A stretch of DNA of 47,173 bases from Natronolimnohabitans sp. A-GB9 (lineage in GTDB: Archaea; Halobacteriota; Halobacteria; Halobacteriales; Natrialbaceae). The notes under the pieces were generated by a model that was not told the origin of the DNA, did not search any database, and saw nothing but the letters and a program-made list of their open reading frames with translations. The position numbers were made by a program, and so were the translations under genes. This document shows, in pieces, positions 25,116 through 33,788 of this stretch. Position 1 is the first letter of the stretch. The number at the start of each line of letters is the position of its first letter. Location: NCBI RefSeq assembly GCF_030848565.1, contig NZ_JAVDDV010000022.1, forward strand, positions 1 through 47,173, read 5' to 3'.

Positions 25116-26225
25116 TTATCGATCGGTCAGTCGCCGACCGATCGCATCGGCGCCGACGAGCGCGTCACGGACGGCCGCCGGAGTCACCTCGAAGGGCTCG
25201 TTGTGGATCGTCTCGTCGTCGGCACAGGCGGCCTCAGCGACGACCGACAGCTCGTCTCGAGTGGGGTCCTCGAGTCCGATCTCGGCGAGCGTCGTCGGCA
25301 GTCCGACCGAGGCGGCAAAGCCAGCGACGTCCTCGACGAACGCGTCTTCGCGGCCCTCGAGGACGAGTTGGGCGATCGTTCCGATCGTCACCTTCTCACC
25401 GTGAGTCGCCTCGTGGGTCGCCTCGAGCTGGGTCAGCCCGTTGTGGATCGCGTGGGCTGCTGCGAGCCCGCCGCTCTCGAATCCGAGACCGCTGAGTAAG
25501 GTGTTGGCCTCGACGACGGCCTCGACGCTCTCGGTCACGGCGTCTCGCTCGACGGCATCGACGGCCGATCGGCCGTGGTCGCGAAGCGTCGTGTACGCGA
25601 GGTTCGCGATCTCCTGGGCCGTTCGGGTCGATCGCGTTCCGAAGATCGTCGTCGCGCCCGATCGGTACGCGGCGTCGGCCTCGAACCACGTCGCGAGCGC
25701 GTCCCCGATCCCGCCCCGGAAGAACCTAGTCGGCGCTTCGGCGACGACCTCGGTGTCGACGACCACGAGGTCGGGATGACGTTCGTAGACGTGGAACTCG
25801 ACGAACTCGCCGTCTTCGGTGTAGATCACTGCGACCGAACTCGTCGGCGCGTCGGTCGACGCGACCGTCGGCAGCGAGACGAGCGCTCCGCCGACTCGCT
25901 CGCGGGCTGCCCTCGCGGTGTCGATCGCCTTTCCGCCGCCAGTTCCGACGATCACGTCGGCATCGTACTCGGCGTGGACGTCCGCGACGCGCTCGATCTC
26001 GCGTTCGGAACACTCGCCGCCGAACTCCTCGAGGGCGACGTCGAACCCGGCCGACTCGAGACTCTCGCGTACGCGATCGCCGACGAGATCGAGGACGAGG
26101 TCGTCGCCGAGCACGAGGGCAGTGCTCCCGAGGTCGTCGGCGTAGTCGCCGAGATCGTCGATGACGGTCCGTCCCTGTACGTATCCCGCTGGAGATCTGA
26201 ATAGCTGTGTCGTCATGGTCGTCAT
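25116..26225 (-). CDS. gldA: Glycerol dehydrogenase (iron/zinc-dependent alcohol dehydrogenase family)
   Basis: 369 residues. GDDLVLDLVGDRVRESL, then the nucleotide-binding GTGGGKAIDTARA, PTVASTDAPTSSVAV, and metal ligands in GGIGDALATWFEA (Asp), AAHAIHNGLTQ (His) and THGEKVTIGT (His). Oxidises glycerol to dihydroxyacetone with NAD+. The related G1P dehydrogenase (EgsA) is shorter and lacks this N-terminal pattern, but an assignment to that branch cannot be fully excluded. Start at 26225; the next ATG (26216) is three codons in. Confidence 0.82.
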   Translation of the reverse strand: MTTMTTQLFRSPAGYVQGRTVIDDLGDYADDLGSTALVLGDDLVLDLVGDRVRESLESAGFDVALEEFGGECSEREIERVADVHAEYDADVIVGTGGGKAIDTARAARERVGGALVSLPTVASTDAPTSSVAVIYTEDGEFVEFHVYERHPDLVVVDTEVVAEAPTRFFRGGIGDALATWFEADAAYRSGATTIFGTRSTRTAQEIANLAYTTLRDHGRSAVDAVERDAVTESVEAVVEANTLLSGLGFESGGLAAAHAIHNGLTQLEATHEATHGEKVTIGTIAQLVLEGREDAFVEDVAGFAASVGLPTTLAEIGLEDPTRDELSVVAEAACADDETIHNEPFEVTPAAVRDALVGADAIGRRLTDR

Positions 26226-26262
26226 CGTCCGGAGTCCGGACACCCTACGTACGACCGACGCC

Positions 26263-26272
26263 GGTATATAAC
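26263..26272 (-). promoter_or_regulatory. TATA box ttatatacc of gldA
   Basis: Centred about 42 nt from the ATG at 26225, giving a leader of about 15 nt. Confidence 0.5.
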
Positions 26273-26292
26273 CACACCGCAGACGACACGAT

Positions 26293-26368
26293 TCAGCCGG
26301 ACCGCTGGCCGTCGGTACCGGCACACCCGCGATCCGGCTGTGGGGCGTGACGACAGGAAACCGTCTCA
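26293..26368. repeat. Family A palindromic element, core II
   Basis: CAGCCGGACCGCTGGCCGTC ... GACAGGAAACCGTCTCA; core GGTACCGGCACACCCGCGA. The right TGA (minus strand) is the lipid-kinase stop. Confidence 0.75.
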
Positions 26369-27313
26369 CTCTCTCGTGGTATCGTCGGCCGGATCGACGA
26401 ACAGTGAGAGACACCGCTCCCGGACGCCGATCTCGAGGCCAGCCGACGAGAACAGTTCGCCGTCGAGGCTAAACGACACCGGATCGTCCGCGAGCGTGTC
26501 GATCGATACCGACGTGGTTTCTCTCGGCGTCGAATCGGTGAATATCCCCGGGAGCGTCCCCCTTTCGATCCCCTCGAGCGATGGCCGCTCGCGGATGGCA
26601 GTCACCTCGAGTTGGCCGTCCGTGAACGCGGATTCGTCCCGGCGGCTGATACTCGGGAGTCGAAAGGCGTTGCCGACGAGGACGAGCAACGCGTTACCCA
26701 GCCACGTTTCGCTCCCCGACGCGTCCGTTGGCGACTCACCGTCGGTCGTCACGCGAAGCGGGACGCCCTCGTAGGTGGGAAGCAGTCGGATCGTCGTCAC
26801 CACGTAGGCGAGAGCACCCAGTCGACGTTTCAATTCGTCCGACGTCGCCGTGTTCGCTTCGGCCGAGAGGCCGGCCAGGCAGGTGTTGAGAAACGGCCGC
26901 TCGTCGGCGAATCCGACGTCGATCCGTCGTCGGTGTCCACGGTCGAGGATCTCGAACGATCGGTCGATGTCCCAGAGACCGAGTCGCTTCGCAAAGAGGT
27001 TGGCCGTACCCGTCGGGATCACTGCGACGTCGGTCGTCTCGAGTGCATCGGCGTCGACGAGCCCGTGGACAGCCTCGTTTACGGTTCCGTCACCACCGGC
27101 AACCGCCACCAGCGACGCGCCCCGCTCGGCGGCCTGCCGTGCGAGTCGTCGTGCGTCGCCCGCAGCAGTCGTCTCGACGACTTCGAACCCATGCTCGAGC
27201 CCCCGTAACCGGATCTCGGGAGCGTGGTCTCCGGTTCCACTCACGGGATTGCAGACGAGCACCCGATCCGGATCGGCCGCGATTTCGACGCCTGTCTCGT
27301 CGGTTCGTATCAT
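26366..27313 (-). CDS. Diacylglycerol/sphingosine kinase-like lipid kinase (DagK/YegS family)
   Basis: 315 residues. Catalytic N-terminal domain: VLVCNPVSGTGDH (19-30), VAVAGGDGTVNEAVHG (70-85, nucleotide-binding GGDGT), VIPTGTANLFAKRLG; C-terminal beta-rich half FLNTCLAGLSAEANT, YEGVPLRVT, SFSLDGELF. Phosphorylates a lipid alcohol from ATP; in archaea the substrate is presumably an ether lipid precursor. Downstream of gldA on the same strand with a 140-nt gap containing an element, so independent transcription is likely. Confidence 0.85.
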   Translation of the reverse strand: MIRTDETGVEIAADPDRVLVCNPVSGTGDHAPEIRLRGLEHGFEVVETTAAGDARRLARQAAERGASLVAVAGGDGTVNEAVHGLVDADALETTDVAVIPTGTANLFAKRLGLWDIDRSFEILDRGHRRRIDVGFADERPFLNTCLAGLSAEANTATSDELKRRLGALAYVVTTIRLLPTYEGVPLRVTTDGESPTDASGSETWLGNALLVLVGNAFRLPSISRRDESAFTDGQLEVTAIRERPSLEGIERGTLPGIFTDSTPRETTSVSIDTLADDPVSFSLDGELFSSAGLEIGVRERCLSLFVDPADDTTRE

Positions 27314-27404
27314 TATCGAGGGTCGAACACAGAGAGTCTTCGCGACCGCTGGCCGGCGGACTCGAGGGAGCGTCGGGAGGCGAGCGTGGCAGTCGTGACT
27401 GCGA

Positions 27405-27863
27405 TCACTCCTGGGGGCGGATCGTCAACACCGGAACGGGCGAGGTTCGAACGACCCGTTCGGCGACGCTTCCGATCATCACGTGGTCGAGTCCGGTTCG
27501 GCCGTGGGTCCCCATCACGATCATGTCGATGTCGTTTGCCGTCGCATAGTTGACGATCGACTCGTGAGATACACCCTTCTCGACCGAGGTCGTCACCTCG
27601 ACACCCGCGCTTTCGGCGGCGGTTTCGACGCGTTCGACTGCGTCTCTGGCGTCTGCCTTCGCGTCGGTCCGCAACTGATCTCGTTTCAGTACTGCGGAAC
27701 TCTGGATCACCGAGAAGGCGTGTACAGTCGCATCGAGCGCAGCCGCAATCTCGATACCGCGTTCGGCCGCCATTTGTGCTTCGTCGCTCCCGTCCGTTGG
27801 GAGGAGTATCCGCTGGTAGTTTTCACGCGCACGATCGATCGTCTGGTCGATATCGTCTGTCAT
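27405..27863 (-). CDS. Universal stress protein (single domain)
   Basis: 152 residues. After a 17-residue lead (MTDDIDQTIDRARENYQ) comes RILLPTDGSDEAQMAAERG, and the loop GTHGRTGLDHVMIGS then VRTSPVPVLTIRP. Complete ATP loop. A GTCAG-TGA-CTGAC dyad (27874-27886) lies 10 nt upstream of the ATG, and a TATA-like gtttttagg about 40 nt upstream. Confidence 0.92.
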   Translation of the reverse strand: MTDDIDQTIDRARENYQRILLPTDGSDEAQMAAERGIEIAAALDATVHAFSVIQSSAVLKRDQLRTDAKADARDAVERVETAAESAGVEVTTSVEKGVSHESIVNYATANDIDMIVMGTHGRTGLDHVMIGSVAERVVRTSPVPVLTIRPQE

Positions 27864-27987
27864 CGTTTCCCTCGTCAGTGACTGACACCGAGTTCGACCT
27901 AAAAACGATGGGGTGGGGCGATCGCATGCGAGTCGTCGACGTCGAACGGCCTCGAGACGCGACCGAGAGCACGAGCGCGGCCGACGA

Positions 27988-28749
27988 TCACTGGAACATC
28001 CCGGTCTGGACCTGCTGTTGTTGCTGGCCCTGCTCTTCGGCCATCTGCTGGTACTGCTGGGCGACCTGTTGCATCTGCTGTTGGATCTCGTCGGCCTGTT
28101 CGTCGAGCTCGGTCGTGTCGATCTCGAAGTCGACGAGCGGCTCGAGTGCGGTCTCGATCACCGACTTGGCCGCCTGCGGATCGGGAAGGAACGGATGGGA
28201 GCGCACGATCAGTAAGGCTGCGGGGACGTCCGCCTGGTAACACGCCCGCACCATCGATCCCGTGATCCCGCCGACGAGCCCGCGCTCGTCAGGGACCTCG
28301 ATGCCCGCGTCTTCGAGATCAGCCTTGATTTCCGGGGTCGTCGCGACGCCGGTCACCTCGCCGATCTGGGCTTCCGATTCGGCCGGCGCACCAGCGAGGA
28401 AGATCGCACGGCTGAACTCCTCGGCGAGTTCCTCGAGTACGCACTTCGAGAGCGGTTCGAACGCCGGCTCCGGGAGCGCGAGGTCGCTCTCGAGGGTCAT
28501 CACGGCCGGATCGTCGCCCGCATAGACACGAACCAGATCCTGGACGAGGCCGTCCTCGAAGGTGACGACGGGCGGGAACTCGTCGTCGGCGATGTTCCCG
28601 CAGTGGTCGAGGCCGAGTTGCGTCGTGATCTGATCGACGGCGATCGCCGCGACGAGACCGTGACCGGGCAGTCCTTCGATGAGAGTCGGCGCGTCGGGAG
28701 AGATGTCTGCGACTTGCTCGAACGACGCGGATGGAGTCTGATCGTTCAT
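27988..28749 (-). CDS. PAC2 family protein (proteasome-assembly-chaperone-like)
   Basis: 253 residues. PTLIEGLPGHGLVAAIAVDQI (21-41), VYAGDDPAVMTLESDL, EEFSRAIFLAGAPAES, GLVGGITGSMVRACYQADVPAALLIV: the archaeal PAC2 (PF09754) arrangement. The last ~40 residues are Gln-rich (IQQQMQQVAQQYQQMAEE) and probably coiled-coil or disordered. Archaeal PAC2 proteins are related to proteasome assembly chaperones, but their role is unproven. Leaderless promoter: atattcg at 28774-28780 (minus strand). Confidence 0.85.
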   Translation of the reverse strand: MNDQTPSASFEQVADISPDAPTLIEGLPGHGLVAAIAVDQITTQLGLDHCGNIADDEFPPVVTFEDGLVQDLVRVYAGDDPAVMTLESDLALPEPAFEPLSKCVLEELAEEFSRAIFLAGAPAESEAQIGEVTGVATTPEIKADLEDAGIEVPDERGLVGGITGSMVRACYQADVPAALLIVRSHPFLPDPQAAKSVIETALEPLVDFEIDTTELDEQADEIQQQMQQVAQQYQQMAEEQGQQQQQVQTGMFQ

Positions 28750-28935
28750 GCGCGGCCGTGACTACAGTGGCATCGAATATGAGCGTATGGCCGCGTTCCC
28801 GACGGATGGTATTCGTCACCGGAAGACACTCGCCGGCGTGATCGAGTTCGACTCGAGGCGGGGACGGACCCGTCGTGCCCGCGGTCGGTCCCGGTCCGCC
28901 TGTGGCTATTTACTCGATCGGACCGTACACGAGGT

Positions 28936-29406
28936 ATGTCCAGGACGATACTCGTTCCCACGGAGGGATCACCGCTCTCGACGAAGGCCCTCGAGACGGC
29001 GCTGGCCGACTATCCGGACGCCGAGATCGTGGTCGTACACGTCATGGATCCGATCGGGTCGGGCCTCAGCCTCATCGACGTCATGCGTCCGACGTTCGAC
29101 GACGGCGCCCCGCCGGGTTCGGTCAGTCCAGAGTACTGGCGCGAGTGGCACGAAAAGGCCGAGTCGAAAGCCAAAGCCGTCTTCGACGAGGCACGCGAGA
29201 CCGCCGCCGAACACGATCGACGCATCGAGACCGTCCTCGAGTTCGGCGAACCCGACGCGATCATCCTCGAGTACGCGGAGGAACGTGACGTCGACCGGAT
29301 CGTGATGGGGAGTCACTGTCGTTCGGGCGCAGAACGGTTCCTGCTGGGAAGTGTCGCCGAGACTGTCGTCAAGCGGGCACCAGCACCGGTCATGGTCGTT
29401 CGGTGA
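28936..29406 (+). CDS. Universal stress protein with Cys in the ATP loop
   Basis: 156 residues, MSRTILVPTEGSPLSTKALETA. The loop reads GSHCRSGAERFLLGS: the second Gly of G-2x-G is Cys. Ends VVKRAPAPVMVVR. The segment DPIGSGLSLIDVMRPTFDDG is an insertion like those of the 13127 subgroup. TATA-like gctatttac lies ~27 nt upstream. Divergent from PAC2. Confidence 0.9.
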   Translation: MSRTILVPTEGSPLSTKALETALADYPDAEIVVVHVMDPIGSGLSLIDVMRPTFDDGAPPGSVSPEYWREWHEKAESKAKAVFDEARETAAEHDRRIETVLEFGEPDAIILEYAEERDVDRIVMGSHCRSGAERFLLGSVAETVVKRAPAPVMVVR

Positions 29407-29421
29407 CGCGAGAGCCGGCGC

Positions 29422-29459
29422 TCATACGATCTCCTGCCGTCACGTCCCGTCGCTCGCCG
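29422..29459. repeat. Family A left end, core I variant
   Basis: TCATACGATCTCCTGCCGTC followed by CGTCGCTCGCCGAC, like the copy at 24566. The stop of the small zinc-binding protein (29440-29442, minus strand) lies inside it. Confidence 0.65.
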
Positions 29460-29673
29460 ACTCGACTTCGAGTGCCTGCTCGTGGATCGACGGCCCATCC
29501 TCGTCGTCCAGGCGCCAGCTGTCGCCGTCGCGGTCGAGCAACTGGACGTCCGCACAGCGCTGACACCGAAGCGGATAGACCGGCTCCGTATTCGACGTCA
29601 CGACGACTTCGTGGTCCCAGGGATGGCGCCAGTCGTGGCCATACAGCCGGCACTGCCAGTTTAGGTGCCCCAT
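29440..29673 (-). CDS. Small putative zinc-binding protein, haloarchaeal
   Basis: 77 residues, MGHLNWQCRLYGHDWRHPWDHE. Cys/His candidates are Cys8 and His12 near the N-terminus and a CQRC pair (PLRCQRCADVQ), suggesting a Zn-binding module; no named family is recognised. Start chosen at 29673, five codons into the longer frame, because a TATA-like cttaactg (29697-29704, minus strand) lies 27 nt away. Confidence 0.55.
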   Translation of the reverse strand: MGHLNWQCRLYGHDWRHPWDHEVVVTSNTEPVYPLRCQRCADVQLLDRDGDSWRLDDEDGPSIHEQALEVESASDGT

Positions 29674-29790
29674 GTCAAGGTATACCATTTGTCAGCAGTT
29701 AAGTCACACGGTCGCATGGATCGCCGCGTGATAATTCGCTGGGGCCCTCGTTTCAAATGTATCTGCACGCGACCGTGAGGGACGGGAACA

Positions 29791-29800
29791 GTTTTATTTG
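29791..29800 (+). promoter_or_regulatory. TATA box gttttatttg
   Basis: About 50 nt ahead of the ATG at 29847; leader of about 25 nt. Confidence 0.5.
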
Positions 29801-29846
29801 ATCGATCGGTGTCCGTTCGGTCATAGCCGTGTGACACGGAGACATC

Positions 29847-30497
29847 ATGACATCAGACACTAACAACGAACTCACCCATCATCTGGGCGTGGCGGTCGCA
29901 AGCATCGTCGTGGCGGTCCTGTTGTGGGGCGTCGGATATCGTGGGCAGCGAGTCGTTGCCGCCGTCCCCTTTATCATCCTGTTTGTCGTGATGATTATCG
30001 GGCCGCTGGTACGCATTCGACCGTCGATCAGGCGTCGGTTTTCCGGGAACTTTCCCGTAAACTGGCGGTCGGAGCTGGGCATCTGGTTCGCTATCTGGTC
30101 CGTTATTCACGTCCTGTTCGTCTTCGCGGCCCGTGACTGGGACGTCGTCGGCTATCTCGTCGATATGAGTCCGTGGGCGTTCGGTGCCAGCGTCGCCGTC
30201 CTCATCGCGATCGTTCTGGCGGTTACGTCCAACAACCGAGCCTACGACTATCTCGGGCCGAAAGCCTGGAAGTGGCACCAGAGTCACGGCACGTACGTCA
30301 TCTTCTGGCTCGTGGCCGTCCACGGCTACGATCGGGCGTATCTCCGTCCGTACGAGGAGATGGGGTTTCCCTCCGACGATCCGCTTCACCTGATCTATCT
30401 CGCGATGATCGTCGTGGTTGTCGTCCTCCACGTGGCCGCGTTCGTGGCAGTCGTCTCCGAATATCGAAAAACCGGCGAGTACCCGACCGACCTGTGA
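29847..30497 (+). CDS. Ferric-reductase-like transmembrane protein (MsrQ/FRD type)
   Basis: 216 residues, about six hydrophobic helices. Conserved His candidates for heme b: WSVIHVLFVF (~90), KWHQSHGTYVIFWLVAVHGYD (~143-160). This matches the ferric reductase-like transmembrane domain (PF01794) without the FAD/NAD domains, as in MsrQ/YedZ. Probably passes electrons across the membrane to an unidentified partner; no MsrP is in the window. The TGA stop is not an element end. Confidence 0.75.
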   Translation: MTSDTNNELTHHLGVAVASIVVAVLLWGVGYRGQRVVAAVPFIILFVVMIIGPLVRIRPSIRRRFSGNFPVNWRSELGIWFAIWSVIHVLFVFAARDWDVVGYLVDMSPWAFGASVAVLIAIVLAVTSNNRAYDYLGPKAWKWHQSHGTYVIFWLVAVHGYDRAYLRPYEEMGFPSDDPLHLIYLAMIVVVVVLHVAAFVAVVSEYRKTGEYPTDL

Positions 30498-30569
30498 CCG
30501 TCGCTTCGGTCCGTTGCGCTCGTGGTCGTTGCCTCGACATCTCTTCGGTGACACACAGACAGCACGTTC

Positions 30570-30682
30570 TCATACTGTTGGACAGAACTATTCGACGATC
30601 GGTCGCGCGACTGCGGCCGTCCCGACGGTGACGGCCGCGCGTTCGCGACCGACGTCTCACTGACGGCTGTCCGACAGTATCA
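30570..30682. repeat. Family B palindromic element, full length (113 bp)
   Basis: TCATACTGTTGGACAGAACT ... GCTGTCCGACAGTATCA; the centre CGGTCGCGCGACTGCGGCCG is the inverse of the 19289 copy with very few differences. Confidence 0.88.
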
Positions 30683-30698
30683 CGCCCAGTCCGTATCA
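30683..30698. repeat. Family A terminal fragment abutting family B
   Basis: CGCCCAGTCCGTATCA. Its TGA (minus strand) is the ClC stop codon; together with the B element this is a composite A-B terminus. Confidence 0.75.
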
Positions 30699-32066
30699 AA
30701 ACAGCCGCCTCGAGTCGACGTCGACACCACGCTCGAGGAGTCCGATCGTGTAGATGCTTCCCTCGCTCGCACGCCGTGACAGCGCCGAACTGAAGAGACA
30801 GGCGATCACGAGCGGCGGGATAATCCAGACGTCGTCGGTCAGCTCGTAGACGACGACGATCGCCGTCAGTGGTGCGTGTGACGCGCCGGCGAAGACCGCC
30901 CCCATGCCGACAGCGGCGTACGTCGTCGGGTCGGCGATAGGGACGGGAACCGTCTCGTCCAGTAGCGCGCCGTAGACGGTACCAGTCATCGCGCCGACGT
31001 AAAGCGCGGGGGCGAAGATACCGCCGGAGCCACCGCTCCCGAGCGTGACACTCGTCGCGACGATCTTCGCGACAGCGAACACGACGACGACCTCGAGGGC
31101 GAACGTGCCGACGAGTGCGTCCTGGATCACCGGGTAGCCGACGCCGTAGACCTGTGGGACGGAAAGTGCGAGGACGCCGAGACAGAGCCCACCCAGTGCC
31201 GGCTTTACCGCGGTAGGGACGGGAAGTCGATCGAACCCGCTTTCGATGGCATAGAGGGAGTTTGCGAAGACGAGTGCGACGGCCGCGCCGACGATACCGA
31301 GACCGGCGTACGCGATCACTTCCCAGGGACTCTCCACCGAGATCGGCGGGACCGTAAAGATCGGATCCGGGAGACCGATGATGACGTTCGCCGTCGCGGT
31401 CCCGGCCACTGCAGCGATCGCGACCGGTAAGGCGTTCTCCCTGGTAACTCGCCCGAGCAGGACTTCCCAGGCGAAGACCATCCCGCCGATCGGAGCGTTG
31501 AACGTCCCGCCCAGACCCGCGCCAGCCCCGGCTGCCAGCAACACCGACGGCTGTGGATCGGGGAGTTCGAGGCGGCTGCCGACGGCGGAGCCGATCGTGC
31601 CGCCGATCTGGACGATCGGTCCTTCCCTGCCGGTCGCGCCACCGGATCCGATACAGACCGCCGACGCAGCCGCTTTCGCCGGAACGACACGCAGCGGGAG
31701 TCGTCCGTGCTTTTGATCGATCGCCTCGATCACCTCGGGGACACCCTCCCCTCTCACCAGACCGCCACCACTGTAGTTGGCGATCAGCCCGACGAACGCG
31801 CCGCCGATGGCGGGTACGAGGACGCGATAGTACCAGGGGAGGTCGACAGCCGTCTCGAGTAGCTCCGCTTGTGAGGTCGCCCCGCTGAAAAACAGGGCCG
31901 TGAACCCGATCAGCAGGTATTGGAAGGCAACGGCACCGAGCCCACCAGCGATCCCGACGAGAACGCCGAGAACGAACAGTCGGCCGCGAAACGCCGTCTC
32001 GAGCGCGTTGACGAGCCGGAGGCCGACAGCGAAGAGGACGTCACGGAGGGTGCGAATCGGGGACAT
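30696..32066 (-). CDS. ClC-family chloride channel/transporter
   Basis: 456 residues. ClC signatures: GSGGATGREGP (140-150, gating Glu148), AAGAGAGLGGTFNAPIGGMVFAWEVLL, and GSGGSGGIFAPALYVGAM (GxFxP motif); VYELTDDV follows. The first-helix serine motif (usually GSGIP) is replaced by YSGGGLVRGEGVPEV (98-112), which fits the pattern of this family. No C-terminal CBS domain. The Glu gate is consistent with a Cl-/H+ antiporter but does not prove it. Start at 32066 (MSPIRTL). Confidence 0.9.
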   Translation of the reverse strand: MSPIRTLRDVLFAVGLRLVNALETAFRGRLFVLGVLVGIAGGLGAVAFQYLLIGFTALFFSGATSQAELLETAVDLPWYYRVLVPAIGGAFVGLIANYSGGGLVRGEGVPEVIEAIDQKHGRLPLRVVPAKAAASAVCIGSGGATGREGPIVQIGGTIGSAVGSRLELPDPQPSVLLAAGAGAGLGGTFNAPIGGMVFAWEVLLGRVTRENALPVAIAAVAGTATANVIIGLPDPIFTVPPISVESPWEVIAYAGLGIVGAAVALVFANSLYAIESGFDRLPVPTAVKPALGGLCLGVLALSVPQVYGVGYPVIQDALVGTFALEVVVVFAVAKIVATSVTLGSGGSGGIFAPALYVGAMTGTVYGALLDETVPVPIADPTTYAAVGMGAVFAGASHAPLTAIVVVYELTDDVWIIPPLVIACLFSSALSRRASEGSIYTIGLLERGVDVDSRRLF

Positions 32067-32083
32067 ACTGGCGTGGCTGTGCG

Positions 32084-32167
32084 TGATACGGACTGCTGTC
32101 CCGAGTTCCCGCCGATCGCCAGGACGGGTCGGCGATCGGCGGTAATCGACGACAGGAGACCGTACGA
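32084..32167. repeat. Family A palindromic element, core I
   Basis: TGATACGGACTGCTGTCCCG ... GACAGGAGACCGTACGA; inner stem CCGATCGCC / GGCGATCGG. Lies between divergent genes (ClC and Usp-ferredoxin), so here it cannot be a simple terminator; no stop codon is involved. The rest of the 32168-32337 gap shows nothing recognisable. Confidence 0.85.
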
Positions 32168-32337
32168 ATCGTCGACTACGGACCCATCTACGCCGACGGC
32201 CGAAATCAAACCCGAACCTACATTCGTCACTGCCGAACACTCACTCGAGCCGAACGGTCGTCTGACATGTACGCCACCGACGAAAACCGGCCAGGCTAGA
32301 ACTACTTCCGGACGGCCGTGGAACGAACGCAACCGAG

Positions 32338-33573
32338 ATGTACGAGACGATCCTCGTCCCGACCGATGGCAGCGACGTCGCGGAACGTGCCGGCGAGTAC
32401 GGCCTCGAACTCGCCGATCGATTCGACGCGACGCTTCACGCCATCTACGTGACCGAAGACGGTGGACTCATCGGTGGCGACGGCAACGACGGCCAACAGG
32501 CAGTCGAGGACCTCGCCGAGCGCGCAGCCGAGCGAGACGTCGACGCGACGACGAGCGTCCGCGATCCCGACGACGCGGTCCACGGCGAAATACTCGCCTA
32601 CGCGGACGAACACGACGTCGACCTCATCGCGATGGGCACCCACGGCCGAAGCGGCCTCGATCGGTTCCTGCTGGGCAGCGTCGCCCAGCAGACGTTACGG
32701 GAGTCGTCTATTCCGGTCGCGACGGTCCACGACGAGACCGCCCTCGATCGTGAGTTCGATCGACTGCTGGTGCCGGTCGACGAAAGCCACAGCGCGGCGA
32801 CCGCCCTCGCACACGCGATCGATCTCGCGACCGAGACCGATAGCCGGCTCCACCTGGTACACGTCAGCGACGAGGCGCCACTCGAGGACGAGACGGTGAC
32901 GTACGACGTGTCGGATTCCGATGGCGAAACGGTCGGCGTAGCACCCGTCGACGACGCCATCGAGCGCGTCCGCGACTCGGACCTGGAGTCGGTCGACGTT
33001 TCGGTGCCCAGCGGACGCGTCGATCAGCAGATTCTCGCGGTCGCGGCCGAGCACGACGTCGACGGGATCGTCATGGGTACCCACGGCGAGACCGGGCTCC
33101 GGCGGTACCTCCTCGGGAGCACGACCGAACGCGTCGTCCGGTTCGCGGACGTCCCGGTGGTCGGACTCAGCGCACCGCGGACGAAACCGGTGATCGTCGA
33201 GTACCTCGACTACCAGGTCGTCGACGAGCACGACTGGACGATCGACGACGACCTCTTCGAGCGAGCCGAGACGGCCGACCTCGAGACCGACGCCTACGGA
33301 ACCTTCGAGGCTGGCCGCGAGGAGTACGTCCTCGATGCGGCCGAATCGGCCGGCTTAGACTGGCCGTTTCACTGCCGGGCCGGCGGCTGTGTCAACTGCG
33401 CCGCGATCGTCCTCGAAGGCGAGATCGAGATGGACGTCCAGCGGAGTCTCTCCGAGGAGGAGGTCGAGGAGGAAAACCTCCGGCTGACCTGCGTCGGCAC
33501 ACCGGCCAGCGACTCGCTCAGGCTCGTCTACAACGCGAAATATCTCGACCGTCTCCAGGATCGAGTCATCTGA
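32338..33573 (+). CDS. Fusion protein: two universal stress domains plus C-terminal [2Fe-2S] ferredoxin
   Basis: 411 residues in one uninterrupted frame. Usp1 ~1-135 ([13 protein letters not shown]; loop [15 protein letters not shown]), Usp2 ~138-280 ([10 protein letters not shown]; loop [15 protein letters not shown]). Residues ~284-411 are a complete halophilic ferredoxin: VEYLDYQVV, the acidic insertion [19 protein letters not shown], cluster ligands Cys346, Cys351, Cys354 and Cys385, ending [15 protein letters not shown]. All four ligands are intact, so a cluster should form. The fusion suggests ATP-linked control of electron transfer. The TGA stop starts a family B element. Confidence 0.9.
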   Translation: MYETILVPTDGSDVAERAGEYGLELADRFDATLHAIYVTEDGGLIGGDGNDGQQAVEDLAERAAERDVDATTSVRDPDDAVHGEILAYADEHDVDLIAMGTHGRSGLDRFLLGSVAQQTLRESSIPVATVHDETALDREFDRLLVPVDESHSAATALAHAIDLATETDSRLHLVHVSDEAPLEDETVTYDVSDSDGETVGVAPVDDAIERVRDSDLESVDVSVPSGRVDQQILAVAAEHDVDGIVMGTHGETGLRRYLLGSTTERVVRFADVPVVGLSAPRTKPVIVEYLDYQVVDEHDWTIDDDLFERAETADLETDAYGTFEAGREEYVLDAAESAGLDWPFHCRAGGCVNCAAIVLEGEIEMDVQRSLSEEEVEEENLRLTCVGTPASDSLRLVYNAKYLDRLQDRVI

Positions 33574-33684
33574 TACTGCCGGACAGAACGATTCACCGGT
33601 CGGTCGTACGACTGCAGCTGTTGCCGACGGTGACAGCCGCGAATTCGCGACCGACGGGTCACTGACTGCTGTCCGGCAGTATGA
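33571..33684. repeat. Family B palindromic element, full length
   Basis: TGATACTGCCGGACAGAACG ... GCTGTCCGGCAGTATGA; same centre as 30570 with more substitutions. The left TGA is the Usp-ferredoxin stop. Confidence 0.85.
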
Positions 33685-33717
33685 GCGAGCCGTCCCCGAT
33701 CGTTCGACCCGAGGCGT

Positions 33718-33742
33718 TCATACGGACTGCTGTAGTCACGCC
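33718..33742. repeat. Family A half element
   Basis: TCATACGGACTGCTGTAGTC; one arm only, 34 nt after the B element. Confidence 0.7.
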
Positions 33743-33788
33743 ACCGGAGACGCTGTTCTTGCTCGCGGGAGGGGCGTCGAAACGACGA

